Part shown: one piece after another, positions 32,399 through 41,890 of the stretch
How positions within the stretch are numbered: position 1 is the first letter of the stretch
How the letters are laid out: every line of letters starts with the position of its first letter
Source: Sulfurimonas sp. HSL1-2
Lineage (GTDB): Bacteria; Campylobacterota; Campylobacteria; Campylobacterales; Sulfurimonadaceae
Assembly: GCF_039645565.1 (NCBI RefSeq)
Contig: NZ_CP147914.1
Span: forward strand, 620,001 to 684,000
DNA: 64,000 bases
Direction of reading: 5' to 3'
The notes under the pieces: generated by a model
Seen by the model: only the letters and a program-made list of their open reading frames with translations
Databases searched by the model: none
Told to the model about the DNA's origin: nothing
Made by a program: the position numbers and the translations under genes

Positions 32399-34480
32399 GT
32401 GCCCCTTTCCCGTCTCAACGAAGAACAGTACCGTGCCGCAACCGCACCTTTCGGCCATAACCTGATCATCGCCTCCGCCGGTACAGGAAAGACGTCGACG
32501 ATCGTCGGGCGGATCGCGCACCTGCTGGGGCAGGGAGTGCAGCCCCACGAGATCCTGCTGCTCACCTTCACGAACAAGGCGGCGGCGGAGATGGTCGAAC
32601 GCGTCGCCTCCTTTTTCGGGACGGAGAAGGCCGGGCAGATCGACGCCGGGACCTTCCATGCGGTAAGCTACCGCTGGCTCAAGCGGCAGCAGGGCAAGGT
32701 CGTTCTCAAGCAGCAGCGTGAGCTCAAGACCCTCTTCCGCAGCGTTTACGAAAAGCGCAGTTTCCACCACCTGGAGGGGGAGAACGAACCCTACGGCGCC
32801 AACTACCTCTACGACCTCTACTCCTACTACCAGAATACGGAGATGGACAAGAGTTTCGAGATGTGGATTACGGAAAGGCAGGAGGAACATGACCGGTTCG
32901 CCATGATCTATGCAGATATCATCGACGAGTTCGAGGAGCTTAAAACCCAGTACGGTTTTTTGAATTTCAACGACCTGCTCCTGCAGATGCGCAAGCTCTG
33001 CGAACGGATGGAACTGGGGTACAAAGAGGTGCTTGTCGACGAGTACCAGGATACCAACGCCTTGCAGGGAACGCTCATCGACGCCATGAGCCCGCCTTCA
33101 CTCTTCTGCGTCGGCGATTACGATCAGTCCATCTACGCCTTTAACGGGGCGGACATCTCCATTATCGGCTCCTTTTCGCAGAAGTATCCCGAGGCGGCTG
33201 TCCATACCCTCTCGAAGAACTACCGATCGACGGTTCCGATCCTCTCTCTGGCGAACAAAGTCATTGCCAAGAATGAGCGTATTTACCCGAAACAGCTGGA
33301 GGTGACCCGCGATCACGCCGCCCCGCCGCCGAAACTTCTGGTCTACGACGAACTGTTTGAACAGTACCACGGCATAGCCGAGATGATCGGAAAGAGTGTC
33401 ACCGAGCATGAAGAGATTGCCGTCATTTTCCGCAACAACTCCAGCGCGGACGGGATCGAGGCGGCACTGCGGGAAAAGGGGATCGCCTGCCGCCGGCGCG
33501 GCGGGGTCAGTTTTTTTGATGCCAAAGAGGTGAAGTTCGTTCTCGATATCTACACGCTGCTCGTCAACGAGAGTGATATGATGGCTTTCATTCATGTATT
33601 CGAACATGCCAAAGGGGTCGGCAGCGCGTTGGCCAAGGAACTCTACGTCGCGCTGCAGTTCCTCGGCGGCGGTTCGATGCTGCGCGGGCTCTATACCCCT
33701 GATCTCAAGATCAGCAACCCTTTCGAAAAGCGGAAGCTGAATCACCAACTCGGACTGTTTGACGATTTTCTTGAGCTCGGGCATGCCGGCCGTTTTGCCG
33801 AGGTCATCAGCGACAAGAAACTGCTGAAGAATCCTGTGCTGAAGCATCCGAAGCTCACCAAAGACGGGGCGAAAATGCTTTCCCAGTTCTATACGCTGCT
33901 GCAGGCGATCAAAAATCTCTCCCGCCCCCAGAACGTTGTACAGAAGATCGCATCCTCCGAACTGTATGCAACGGTCGCGGAGCAGCTGGCCGTCCGGCGT
34001 GCCATTCTGCCCGACGGCCAGGTCGATGCGAAGCTTAAGACGGAAGCATTGGAGCGTATCCGCCGCAAACCGGCAGTACTCCAGGAACTGGCCAAGCCCT
34101 ACAAAGAGCATGAACGCTTCCTTAATGCCATGATCCTCGGCTCTCAGGACCTGACTCAGGGCGAGGGGGTGCACCTGCTCAGTATCCATGCCTCCAAAGG
34201 CCTGGAATATAAAGAGGTCTATGTCATCGACCTGATGGACGGGCGTTTCCCGAACCGAAAATTGATGGGACGGGGCGGGAGCCTGGATGAGGAACGGCGG
34301 CTCTTTTACGTAGCGGTGACCCGCGCCAAGGATATCCTCTATCTCAGTTTCGCGAAATACGACCGGATCAAAAAAGCGCAATTTGTCCCGTCGATATTCC
34401 TGTATGAAGCCGGCATGCTCAAAGAAGATGAAGAGTATCGAATGCTTGTGAAAAAAGAGGAAGCGAAAGAAGAAAAATAA
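32399..34480 (+). CDS. UvrD/Rep-family ATP-dependent DNA helicase
   Basis: SF1A helicase (about 693 aa). Q-motif LNEEQYRAA, Walker A ASAGTGKTSTIVGR, motif Ia TFTNKAAAEM, motif II VDEYQDTN, motif III GDYDQSIYAFNGA, motif IV NYRST, motif V LLSIHASKGLEY, motif VI VAVTRAK. GTG 32399 with AAAGGA at 32388-32393 is preferred. ATG 32306 with CGGAGG would add 31 residues that resemble nothing in the family and cover a perfect hairpin, but it remains possible. Role in repair or restart of replication is inferred. Converges on the pilus operon. Confidence 0.92.
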   Translation: MPLSRLNEEQYRAATAPFGHNLIIASAGTGKTSTIVGRIAHLLGQGVQPHEILLLTFTNKAAAEMVERVASFFGTEKAGQIDAGTFHAVSYRWLKRQQGKVVLKQQRELKTLFRSVYEKRSFHHLEGENEPYGANYLYDLYSYYQNTEMDKSFEMWITERQEEHDRFAMIYADIIDEFEELKTQYGFLNFNDLLLQMRKLCERMELGYKEVLVDEYQDTNALQGTLIDAMSPPSLFCVGDYDQSIYAFNGADISIIGSFSQKYPEAAVHTLSKNYRSTVPILSLANKVIAKNERIYPKQLEVTRDHAAPPPKLLVYDELFEQYHGIAEMIGKSVTEHEEIAVIFRNNSSADGIEAALREKGIACRRRGGVSFFDAKEVKFVLDIYTLLVNESDMMAFIHVFEHAKGVGSALAKELYVALQFLGGGSMLRGLYTPDLKISNPFEKRKLNHQLGLFDDFLELGHAGRFAEVISDKKLLKNPVLKHPKLTKDGAKMLSQFYTLLQAIKNLSRPQNVVQKIASSELYATVAEQLAVRRAILPDGQVDAKLKTEALERIRRKPAVLQELAKPYKEHERFLNAMILGSQDLTQGEGVHLLSIHASKGLEYKEVYVIDLMDGRFPNRKLMGRGGSLDEERRLFYVAVTRAKDILYLSFAKYDRIKKAQFVPSIFLYEAGMLKEDEEYRMLVKKEEAKEEK

Positions 34481-34504
34481 GAGGACGCTGGGAGAGCGTC
34501 CTCT
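34480..34504 (-). terminator. Strong terminator of the MSHA/Cts-like operon
   Basis: A perfect 10-bp stem AGAGGACGCT/AGCGTCCTCT with a 5-base loop. Reading on the minus strand it is followed by TTATTTTTC. It lies 7 bases after the stop of the GspF-like gene and overlaps the helicase stop, so it can serve both convergent genes. Confidence 0.88.
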
Positions 34505-34510
34505 GAGAAA

Positions 34511-35755
34511 TTAACGGCCGTGGACGGCGTCGTTGAGCGACCACATCGGCAGGAAGATACCGAGGGCCAGCAGTAGGACCATGGATGCGATAACAAAGAG
34601 CATGATCGGTTCGATCGCTTCGGCCAGACCGTCGATAATCTGGTCAAACCGCATTTTGTAGTAGTCGGTGACTTTCTCAAGCATGGAGTCAAGCTGACCC
34701 CCCTGCTCACCGGCAGAGATCATCTGAATAATCATGTTTTCAAACAGCCCGGTGTCTGCAAGCCCTTCACTCAGTGAAGCTCCTTTCTCAACGGCCTGGC
34801 GCACAGTGGAGAGTTTTTCCTGCAACGGAAGGTTGTCGATCATGGCAATTGACGTGTCGAGCGCATCTGCAATCGGAATACCTGCTTTAACCAGTGCGGA
34901 AAAAACCAGCGTAAAACGGTTGAGTGTCGAGTACATGATCAAATCTTTGATGAGATAGGTTTTCAACAGAAGTTGGTGCCAACGGAATCTGAACTCCCGG
35001 TTGGTATTGAGCATGTAGCGGAAAATAATAATCAGAACGATCAGTGCGGCTAACACGTAAGGGCCGAAATTGTTGAACAGATACTCAAGTTTCAACAGAA
35101 TAATCGTAGGCAGTGGAAGATTGGCATGCAAATCTTCAAAGATCTGTTTGAACTGCGGTACGACGTAGGAGATTAGAATCGTGAATGCAACAGCCATGGC
35201 GATCATGACGTTTCGCGGATAGGCCATTGCTTTTTTAAATTTGATGACGTTTCGACGGATCTCTTCGAGCATATCGGCAAGCTGGTAAAGCGAATCCGCC
35301 ATATTACCTGTCTGCTCACCGAGTTCTACCATAGCCAGGGTCAGACCACCGAGCTGGAAACGGAAGTTTTCCATGGATTTTGACATGCTGGAACCGGAGT
35401 TGATGTCTTCGGCGATAGAAGAGAAGATCTCTTCAAGTACCGGGTCATTGGAAGCGCGTGCAATCTCGTTGAGTGCATCATGCACGGAGATACCGGCATT
35501 GGTCATAACCGCAAGCTGACGAATCGAGGCAATCAGCGAGTCAGGCTTGACCTTTTTCTTCTTGATATTTCCTATGAAACGCTCTTTGAAGTGTTTGATC
35601 TGATCTTCAAGAGGTGCTGCACCTTCAGCGACATTGACGACGATTCCCGGATAGCGGACTTTGGCAATATACATTGCCTCTTTTTTACCGTCGGCATAAA
35701 AGCCGTGCTGAACCTTTTTACCTTTGGCCAGGACTGTTGCGAGATAGTATTTCAT
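34511..35755 (-). CDS. GspF/PilC/MshG-type inner-membrane assembly protein (CtsF-like)
   Basis: 414 aa with the tandem T2SSF domain architecture: LIASIRQLAVMTNAGISVHDAL near residue 75 and its repeat STLNRFTLVFSALVKAGIPIADAL near 275. Membrane segments follow each repeat (AMAVAFTILISYVVPQF; VLAALIVLIIIFRY; IMLFVIASMVLLLALGIFLP). It is the platform protein on which the ATPase drives pilin polymerisation. Last gene of the operon; the ATG overlaps the stop of the ATPase gene. It equals MshG in MSHA order and CtsF in Campylobacter. Confidence 0.93.
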   Translation of the reverse strand: MKYYLATVLAKGKKVQHGFYADGKKEAMYIAKVRYPGIVVNVAEGAAPLEDQIKHFKERFIGNIKKKKVKPDSLIASIRQLAVMTNAGISVHDALNEIARASNDPVLEEIFSSIAEDINSGSSMSKSMENFRFQLGGLTLAMVELGEQTGNMADSLYQLADMLEEIRRNVIKFKKAMAYPRNVMIAMAVAFTILISYVVPQFKQIFEDLHANLPLPTIILLKLEYLFNNFGPYVLAALIVLIIIFRYMLNTNREFRFRWHQLLLKTYLIKDLIMYSTLNRFTLVFSALVKAGIPIADALDTSIAMIDNLPLQEKLSTVRQAVEKGASLSEGLADTGLFENMIIQMISAGEQGGQLDSMLEKVTDYYKMRFDQIIDGLAEAIEPIMLFVIASMVLLLALGIFLPMWSLNDAVHGR

Positions 35756-37488
35756 TCTTTTGCCACCCTTAAGACTTCTTCGATGGTTGTTTTACCTTCG
35801 ACAACCTTCTTCATCCCATTCTGGAACATACTAACAAAACCTTCCTGAATTGCCTGTTTCATCATCTCCTCTTTGGATGCACCCCTGGCAATCATACTGC
35901 TCAGTGTTTCAGTGATAGGAAGAACCTCACTGATCATTTCCCGGCCGAGATAGCCACTGCCGTTACACTCTTTGCACCCCACACCATGGTAAAAGACCGT
36001 TTCTGGCGGAAGGTAGGCTTTATACTCTTTGAGTATGCTTTGCGGTATTTCAAGCTCTTTTTTACAGTGGGGGCAGATTTTACGGACCAGACGTTGTGCC
36101 TGAACGGCAACAACGGCCCCGCTGATAAGGTAGGGCTCAATCCCCATATCTGCCATACGGGGCAGGGCACTGATGGCATCATTCGTATGCAGTGTCGAGA
36201 TGACGAGGTGACCGGTCAGAGCCGCCTTGATGGCGATTTCCAGGGTTTCGTGGTCACGGATCTCACCGATCATGATCTTGTCTGGGTCCTGGCGCAAAAT
36301 GGAGCGCAGTGCCGCGGCAAAGGTCATCCCCACCTGCGGATGAACCTGAACCTGTTGAATCAGGTTCATCCGGTATTCGACCGGGTCCTCAACGGTAATG
36401 ACTTTATCTTCCACGTTACGCAGTTCGTTGAGGGCACCGTAGAGTGTTGTTGTTTTCCCCGAACCGGTCGGTCCCGTAACGAGGAGGATACCGTGCGGTT
36501 TTTTGAGTGCCTGGATAAGCTTTTTGTACCCGTCGGCATCCATACCGGCATCTTCCAGGCGGATAAGCGCCTTCTCTTTATCCAAAATACGCATAACGAT
36601 CGACTCGCCGTAGAGAATCGGAAGCGTGGAAAAACGGAAGTCATATTCACGGTCACCGACTACTGCTGAGAAACGACCGTCCTGGGGTTTGCGCTTTTCG
36701 GCAATATCAAGATTGGAGAGGAGTTTGAAGCGCGAGGCCAGCGGCGGGTAGATGTCCTGGTCGAAGATGAAAATCTCGGCAAGTTTGCCGTCGACACGTG
36801 CACGGACGACGCAGTTATTTTCAGTCGGCTCGATGTGGATGTCACTGGCGCGGCTTTTGATACAGGTTTTCAGAATGACATTGATTAGCTGCAGGATTGA
36901 TGAAGCATCCTTTTGCTCTTCGGGCGAACCGATCGTGTTGAGTTCTTTACGGATGTTGTCAACGAGGCCTTTGACGCTGCTTTTGATTTCGATCTTGTAG
37001 AGATAGGACTGGATCTGTTTTGCCGAAGCAATGGCAACCTGGAGCGGCTTGCGGGGGAAGACGCGCTGAATCGCTTCCTGGGCATCGATGTTAAGAGGAT
37101 CGGCGAAGGCTACGGTGATGCTCATGTCATTTTCCGCTACCGGCAATGCGTTGGAGCGTTGCAGCAGATTGAGTTGAACGCGCTCGGCGAGGCGGTAATC
37201 CATATCGATCGAGTCGAGATCGATATACTGGATCTCAAGGACCTCCGCCAGATATTCCAGGACTGCTCTTTCGGGAAGGAAAGGGTACTGTTTGAGAATT
37301 TCCAGGTCATATTTACCTGCCCGGATCTGTTCGACGACAAAACGTTTGACAAAATTGAGTGAAACGGCACCGACTTTCGTCAGTGTCTCCAGTAGAATCT
37401 CTTCTTTGACCCCGACCTTTACAAGGCGGTCAATCTGGGTCTGGGAGATATGCTTTTTTTCCAGAAGATCGTGTGTAATTCTATCCAC
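35752..37488 (-). CDS. GspE/PilB/MshE-type assembly ATPase (CtsE-like)
   Basis: 578 aa. N-terminal GspE_N domains (residues about 20-150), then the ATPase core: Walker A GPTGSGKTTTL near residue 340, Asp box TVEDPVEYRM, Walker B QDPDKIMIGEIRDHET and a tetracysteine zinc motif (CPHCKKEL with CKECNGSGYLGR) near 480-520. It powers pseudopilin or pilus extension at the inner membrane. Starts 13 bases downstream of the preceding gene and ends in a 4-base overlap with the GspF-like gene. Confidence 0.95.
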   Translation of the reverse strand: MDRITHDLLEKKHISQTQIDRLVKVGVKEEILLETLTKVGAVSLNFVKRFVVEQIRAGKYDLEILKQYPFLPERAVLEYLAEVLEIQYIDLDSIDMDYRLAERVQLNLLQRSNALPVAENDMSITVAFADPLNIDAQEAIQRVFPRKPLQVAIASAKQIQSYLYKIEIKSSVKGLVDNIRKELNTIGSPEEQKDASSILQLINVILKTCIKSRASDIHIEPTENNCVVRARVDGKLAEIFIFDQDIYPPLASRFKLLSNLDIAEKRKPQDGRFSAVVGDREYDFRFSTLPILYGESIVMRILDKEKALIRLEDAGMDADGYKKLIQALKKPHGILLVTGPTGSGKTTTLYGALNELRNVEDKVITVEDPVEYRMNLIQQVQVHPQVGMTFAAALRSILRQDPDKIMIGEIRDHETLEIAIKAALTGHLVISTLHTNDAISALPRMADMGIEPYLISGAVVAVQAQRLVRKICPHCKKELEIPQSILKEYKAYLPPETVFYHGVGCKECNGSGYLGREMISEVLPITETLSSMIARGASKEEMMKQAIQEGFVSMFQNGMKKVVEGKTTIEEVLRVAKE

Positions 37489-37500
37489 TTCGGACTGCCT

Positions 37501-38049
37501 TTAACGGTAAATATGCTGTTTTGTTAATATTGTATCATAATATTCAGTGATGCCCAGATTCAGGGAGTGACCGGTGCGCTGAAGGAAAAGTTGATAGCTT
37601 CTGCGGGCATTTTTCGGATCGCTGAAAACATAGGTATCACCGTTTTTGACAAACTGGTTCGCACTATACAGATCAAACACCCGTGAGAGAAGATGATCGG
37701 ATGTGGGGAGGTTGAGGCCCGTAATCGGTACATGTTCCTCCAGGGCATTGAGCAAAAGACTTTTTTGCAGGAGAATCGCCGTGAAATAGGTGGCGTTTTT
37801 GCGTGCCTCCGGAGAGTTTTTCAGCATGACAATAGGCAATGCAAGGCGGTCGATCCGATCGGCTTCAAGGCAGGCAAAAGCATATAGAGAGATAAAACGC
37901 TCATCGTCTTGATGACGGTGAAGCTCTTTTACCCCTGTATTGCAGGCTTGAATATACTGACCGTTTTGATAGAGTCTGTAGAGTTCACTGCTGTCAGAAG
38001 CAGGGAGGAGTAATGGCACGAGTGTCAAAAGTGAAGCGAGGCGCTTCAT
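37501..38049 (-). CDS. Exported protein of unknown function within the pilus operon
   Basis: 182 aa with a signal peptide (KRLASLLTLVPLLLPASDS). The mature part is helical and could form TPR/SEL1-like pairs (LYRLYQNGQYIQACNTGVKELHRHQDD). It ends SLNLGITEYYDTILTKQHIYR. Its ATG overlaps the TPR gene's stop by 4 bases, so it belongs to the operon, yet the MSHA order has no gene here between mshN and mshE. In the Campylobacter cts locus a small gene occupies a similar place. Family not recognised. Confidence 0.78.
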   Translation of the reverse strand: MKRLASLLTLVPLLLPASDSSELYRLYQNGQYIQACNTGVKELHRHQDDERFISLYAFACLEADRIDRLALPIVMLKNSPEARKNATYFTAILLQKSLLLNALEEHVPITGLNLPTSDHLLSRVFDLYSANQFVKNGDTYVFSDPKNARRSYQLFLQRTGHSLNLGITEYYDTILTKQHIYR

Positions 38050-38990
38050 TCAAGCGAGCCTTTCTCCATCTGGTCCAGGGTGAGTTTGGCTTTGACGGAG
38101 CTGCTCTCCTGGATATAACTTTTCAGTGTCTTGATCGCCATCTCCTTTTGATCCATTTTATAAAGCGACTTGGCAAAGATAAGCCATGAATCCTCAATCG
38201 TACTGTCAAGTTCATTGGTGATCAACGCATAATTGTATGCCTGCTGGTAGTTGCCGATATTGTAATAACGTTTGGCGACAAAGAGACTCAGAACAGGGTT
38301 CTTGCTCTTTTTGAAACGGGCAATGACATCTTGAATATCTTTCATGTCATCGTCGCGCAGGATCGTCATACGACCTGAATCTTCTGTATCATCCACTTTC
38401 TCTTGAGGCTTTTCGTTACTACTTTGCATAGATTTAACAGACTTTTGAGGCTGGATAGACGGCAAAGACTCTGCTTGAGGGGATGGCGCTTCAATGTTTT
38501 GGATTTCCTCTTCCGGGGGTGCTGAAATGACCGGAGCGGGAGTAGGCGCTTGTTTGACAGACTTTGGCTGTACGGCAGGCGGGTCATTCCTGATAACAGG
38601 AGCCGGTTGTGTATTGACGTGCGCATAGTAGTCCATCACATCAGATTCCATCTCTTCCATGAATTCCATAGAAGGTGTAAGTTTCATTGTGGGGATTGCC
38701 GCTCTCTCTTCCCCCGGTGAATATGGAGTTTCTTCGACTTCAGCAGTGAGCACTTGTGATGGCGCGACGACTTGTTGAGTGGATGAAACCGCCGCTGTTT
38801 CTTGAACCGGAGAAGGTTTGATTATACCCGCTATTTTTACTTCTGTCGGCACCTGCGTGTCGGGAGTCATGACAACAAAAGCCGCGATGACTATCGTGAG
38901 AACGACAGCTCCGCTACCGATCAGATAGGGAACCTGGCGCGTCCGACGATATTTTTTCCAACGCTGTTCGAGTTCAGGGACGTTAAGCAT
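38046..38990 (-). CDS. MshN-like membrane-anchored TPR protein
   Basis: About 314 aa. A basic N-terminus (QRWKKYRRTRQ) is followed by one membrane helix (SGAVVLTIVIAAFVVM), a long Pro/Ser/Gln-rich periplasmic linker, and a C-terminal helical repeat region (YYNIGNYQQAYNYALITNELDSTIEDSWLIFAKSLYKM). This matches MshN in architecture and position, and the place of CtsX in Campylobacter. ATG 38990 overlaps the end of the AAA ATPase gene by 8 bases; a TTG at 39008 would add six residues. Confidence 0.82.
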   Translation of the reverse strand: MLNVPELEQRWKKYRRTRQVPYLIGSGAVVLTIVIAAFVVMTPDTQVPTEVKIAGIIKPSPVQETAAVSSTQQVVAPSQVLTAEVEETPYSPGEERAAIPTMKLTPSMEFMEEMESDVMDYYAHVNTQPAPVIRNDPPAVQPKSVKQAPTPAPVISAPPEEEIQNIEAPSPQAESLPSIQPQKSVKSMQSSNEKPQEKVDDTEDSGRMTILRDDDMKDIQDVIARFKKSKNPVLSLFVAKRYYNIGNYQQAYNYALITNELDSTIEDSWLIFAKSLYKMDQKEMAIKTLKSYIQESSSVKAKLTLDQMEKGSLE

Positions 38991-39795
38991 GGATAAACCC
39001 CGTTTCAATACCCGCCATTTCGATCATTTTACGGCTCATGGACGTATAGTTGATCTGTGTCGGTTGATTCTCTTCATACCATGATGCAATACTGAAAAGG
39101 GCAAAGAGCAGTTTGTTGGTATTGCGGTAATTACCTTCGGTCAGTTCATGGATCCTGCGGACATTCTTATCGTTGAACATGTTGGCAACATCAAAACAGT
39201 TCGACCGAAGCAGTTTTTTCTGAATATAGATTTTCAGCTCTGCGGGGGAAGCGTTGAGAAGCTCCTGTGCCTCCCAGATACGCGATTGGAAGTGCTCTTT
39301 GGCAATAACATCTTCCTGTTCTGTTTTGTGGAGGGAGATAATAAACTTGATCTGTCGTGTGTCGGAGATCAGACGTATTTTCTCCAACAGAGCCGTCGAA
39401 TACATTTGTGCTTCATCCAGTAAAACTACCGGCGGTGTTTCAAAGGTATACTGCGCAGCCAACTCATTAAAACGTGTAAAATGAATAGGTTCGTCTGTTA
39501 TGTAGTCAAATACGTCACGTGCCAGTGAACGGAAAAACGCATCCTCATCCGTAATCGGAGTCTGAAAGAGAACGATCTTTTGCCGGTCATGCAGCTCTTT
39601 GTAGATGCGGCTGAGCATCATACTTTTCCCTGTACCGGGTTTCCCGAACAGCAAGATCATTTTAAGGGGTTTTTTAATGGCTTCCATCAGGGATTTATAG
39701 ACGATGGCGACGCGATCGAGCTGCACATATGCATTCGCGTCGACGACATCGAGAAAGACCTCTTTGGAAGCGTCAAAGAGGTTGTTATTCTGCAT
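38983..39795 (-). CDS. MshM/ExeA-type AAA ATPase (CtsP-like)
   Basis: 270 aa soluble ATPase. Walker A is LFGKPGTGKSMML near residue 50, Walker B VVLLDEAQMYS near 123, with sensor region FIISLHKTEQED. C-terminal helices resemble the ExeA/GspA winged domain. MshM and ExeA link the pilus machine to secretin insertion; CtsP in Campylobacter is a Walker-box protein needed for transformation. It overlaps both neighbours: the secretin stop by 11 bases and the MshN-like start. Confidence 0.9.
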   Translation of the reverse strand: MQNNNLFDASKEVFLDVVDANAYVQLDRVAIVYKSLMEAIKKPLKMILLFGKPGTGKSMMLSRIYKELHDRQKIVLFQTPITDEDAFFRSLARDVFDYITDEPIHFTRFNELAAQYTFETPPVVLLDEAQMYSTALLEKIRLISDTRQIKFIISLHKTEQEDVIAKEHFQSRIWEAQELLNASPAELKIYIQKKLLRSNCFDVANMFNDKNVRRIHELTEGNYRNTNKLLFALFSIASWYEENQPTQINYTSMSRKMIEMAGIETGFIHA

Positions 39796-41449
39796 TGGCC
39801 TCGTCAGCAGTTGTATTATTGGTGTCGAGTCCTACTTCTCTGTCAGTAAACTTGGTATAGCCAAGGTCTGAAAGAGAGATTGTGTTGTTCTCTTTTTTAA
39901 TAATGTGCGGTTCGATAACGATGACCAGCTCCGTCGTATCAATCCCTTTCTCTTCATATTTGAAGAGGTAACCAAGGCCCGGGATGTCTCCGAGGAGGGG
40001 AACTTTATTGGTGTGCATGCTTTCGGATTTGTCGATCAGACCACCGATGACGATGCTGTTTCCATCTTTGACTGTGACAACGGAAGCGAGCTGGCGGCGG
40101 TCAAGGTCCGGCGGCATAGTACGTTTTTGCTGCTCTGTTTCAGCACTGTTCAATTTGATCCGCGTCTGGCTTACAGACGGGTTGATTTTCAGCGTGATGG
40201 TATTGTCGTTCGAAATTTCCGGAGTAATATCCAGGAGTACACCCGCAAAGATAGAGTTGACAACATCGTTCTGGGTAGTTTGGGACGTTCCTGAGGAGCT
40301 GCCTGCCAAAATACTGGACTGCTGAATTTTGTAAAAGTACTCCGTACCTACCGTGATCAGTGCAGGCTGGTTGTTGAGGGTCAAGACTTTTGGATTCGAA
40401 ATCGCCTGGACATCTCCCTGCGTTTCAAGGAACTTGACCAGCTCATTGATCGTATTTCCGCCGTAGATTCTGAGCAGTGAAGCCGGACCGGTGTAGCCGC
40501 CGGTTCCCCCCGTCAGGATCTGACCTGTCGTGTCAAAGGTATTGACATTGAGCGCCTCGAGCTTGTCGATGGAGACATTAAGGTTCTGCAATGCGTAAAT
40601 CTGTGACCAGTCGATACCGTTTGATTTGAGATCACTGAGTGTGACAGCCATCATACGTACATCAATGAGTACCTGATACTGGATTTTTTTCTGTAGCTCT
40701 GTGAGATATTTCTCAAGACGCTGCTGCTGGCGTACCGTTGCAGTGACAGTGACCAGACCGGCATTTTTGTTGACAATGGGCGCTTCCGCCTGATAGAAGT
40801 CTGTCGGACGGTTCAGGACACGCTGAAGCTCCAGGTCAAGTTCTTCCCAGAATTTAACTTCGTCCAGGGATTCGATTTTGATACCTGAGGTATTGTTTTT
40901 TGTGATTTGCTTTGAACCGTATCCGAGATCTGTTCCTACACCACCACCACTGCCGCCGCTACTGCCGCCGCTTCTGCTGCCACCTGAGCCTGATGTGCTA
41001 GAACCGCTCTGACTTCCCGTTGCCTGTGAGCTACTCAGAAGAATGTCCGTACTGCCGATACTCTTTCTGGCACTGATGATGTAATCAATATTGTAGGTCT
41101 TCGTCTCAATGAACGAGATCTTAAGAATATTGTTCTCCAGTGTATAGTTCAGATTGTTGTCGACAAGGAGAATATCCAATACTTCGTTCAGCGTCAGATT
41201 CTTAAGGTTCGTCCGCTGAAGACGTTTGGACATCTTCTTCTCAGCCTCGTTGTCACTGATGATCAGTGTCAGTTCACACTCATCGCTCAGCTGATCAATG
41301 TATTTGGAGATTGTCATCCCTTTTGCACCGCTGATGGAAAAGAGCTCGTAGGTACAGTCTGCTGCCTGTACCGATGAGGCCAACAGCACTGCCGCGGCTA
41401 CCGAAGTGAGTGACTTGTTGATTTTATGGAATGGAGTCATGTTTTTCAT
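39785..41449 (-). CDS. mshL: Secretin of MSHA/type IV pilus type (MshL; CtsD-like)
   Basis: 554 aa outer-membrane channel. Signal peptide (KSLTSVAAAVLLASSVQA), an STN/N0 domain (KGMTISKYIDQLSDECELTL) and a long Gly/Ser linker (about 140-170). N1 domain near 230 is followed by the secretin core (residues about 330-525) with SNPKVLTLNNQPALITVGTEYFY, LKINPSVSQTRI and VPLLGDIPGLGYLFKYEEKG near the end. No lipobox, so a pilotin or its own assembly is needed. Fourth gene of the operon. Confidence 0.94.
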   Translation of the reverse strand: MKNMTPFHKINKSLTSVAAAVLLASSVQAADCTYELFSISGAKGMTISKYIDQLSDECELTLIISDNEAEKKMSKRLQRTNLKNLTLNEVLDILLVDNNLNYTLENNILKISFIETKTYNIDYIISARKSIGSTDILLSSSQATGSQSGSSTSGSGGSRSGGSSGGSGGGVGTDLGYGSKQITKNNTSGIKIESLDEVKFWEELDLELQRVLNRPTDFYQAEAPIVNKNAGLVTVTATVRQQQRLEKYLTELQKKIQYQVLIDVRMMAVTLSDLKSNGIDWSQIYALQNLNVSIDKLEALNVNTFDTTGQILTGGTGGYTGPASLLRIYGGNTINELVKFLETQGDVQAISNPKVLTLNNQPALITVGTEYFYKIQQSSILAGSSSGTSQTTQNDVVNSIFAGVLLDITPEISNDNTITLKINPSVSQTRIKLNSAETEQQKRTMPPDLDRRQLASVVTVKDGNSIVIGGLIDKSESMHTNKVPLLGDIPGLGYLFKYEEKGIDTTELVIVIEPHIIKKENNTISLSDLGYTKFTDREVGLDTNNTTADEANAE

Positions 41450-41458
41450 CGTCTTTCC

Positions 41459-41890
41459 CTATTTGGCGTTGATTTGGATTTTTGGGTTCTTCTTCTTCAA
41501 AGTGAGCGTAATCTGCTTTTTCTTCTTCTGAAGTAAGACGCTGTCACGTTCAATTTTTACGATAGCATACCCATAGATGGTGTCATTTTGCTTATACCAT
41601 TTACCGTCAATCAGTGCCGTATGGCTGTTGATGACAGATTCAAGCGTCAAAGGAGGCTTCGGTGCATAACGCTGCACATAGGCCGTTGTCCCCTTTTTTG
41701 CCTGAGGCGGTTGGTTCAGGATCAGTTGTGCTCTGAACGGATCCTGCAGCCCAAACAGGGCAGCTGACGAGACCCCTTGCCTTGGGGGTTTGATGGCTGC
41801 AATCTCCTGATCGACCCATTGCATATCAGGCTGTACATCCTGTGCAAAAGCGAACAGAGGAAGCATGAGTAGTAGTAGTTTCGTTTTCAT
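41459..41890 (-). CDS. MshK/PilP-like periplasmic protein (CtsR position)
   Basis: 143 aa with a signal peptide (KTKLLLLMLPLFAFA). The mature protein has DPFRAQLILNQPP and then an HR-type beta domain: SVINSHTALIDGKWYKQNDTI and VKIERDSVLLQKKKKQITLTL, as in MshK/GspC/PilP. It should connect the inner-membrane complex to the secretin. ATG 41890 overlaps the stop of the PilO-like gene (TAATG), and an upstream in-frame ATG 41908 is unneeded. Nine bases before the secretin gene. Confidence 0.78.
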   Translation of the reverse strand: MKTKLLLLMLPLFAFAQDVQPDMQWVDQEIAAIKPPRQGVSSAALFGLQDPFRAQLILNQPPQAKKGTTAYVQRYAPKPPLTLESVINSHTALIDGKWYKQNDTIYGYAIVKIERDSVLLQKKKKQITLTLKKKNPKIQINAK

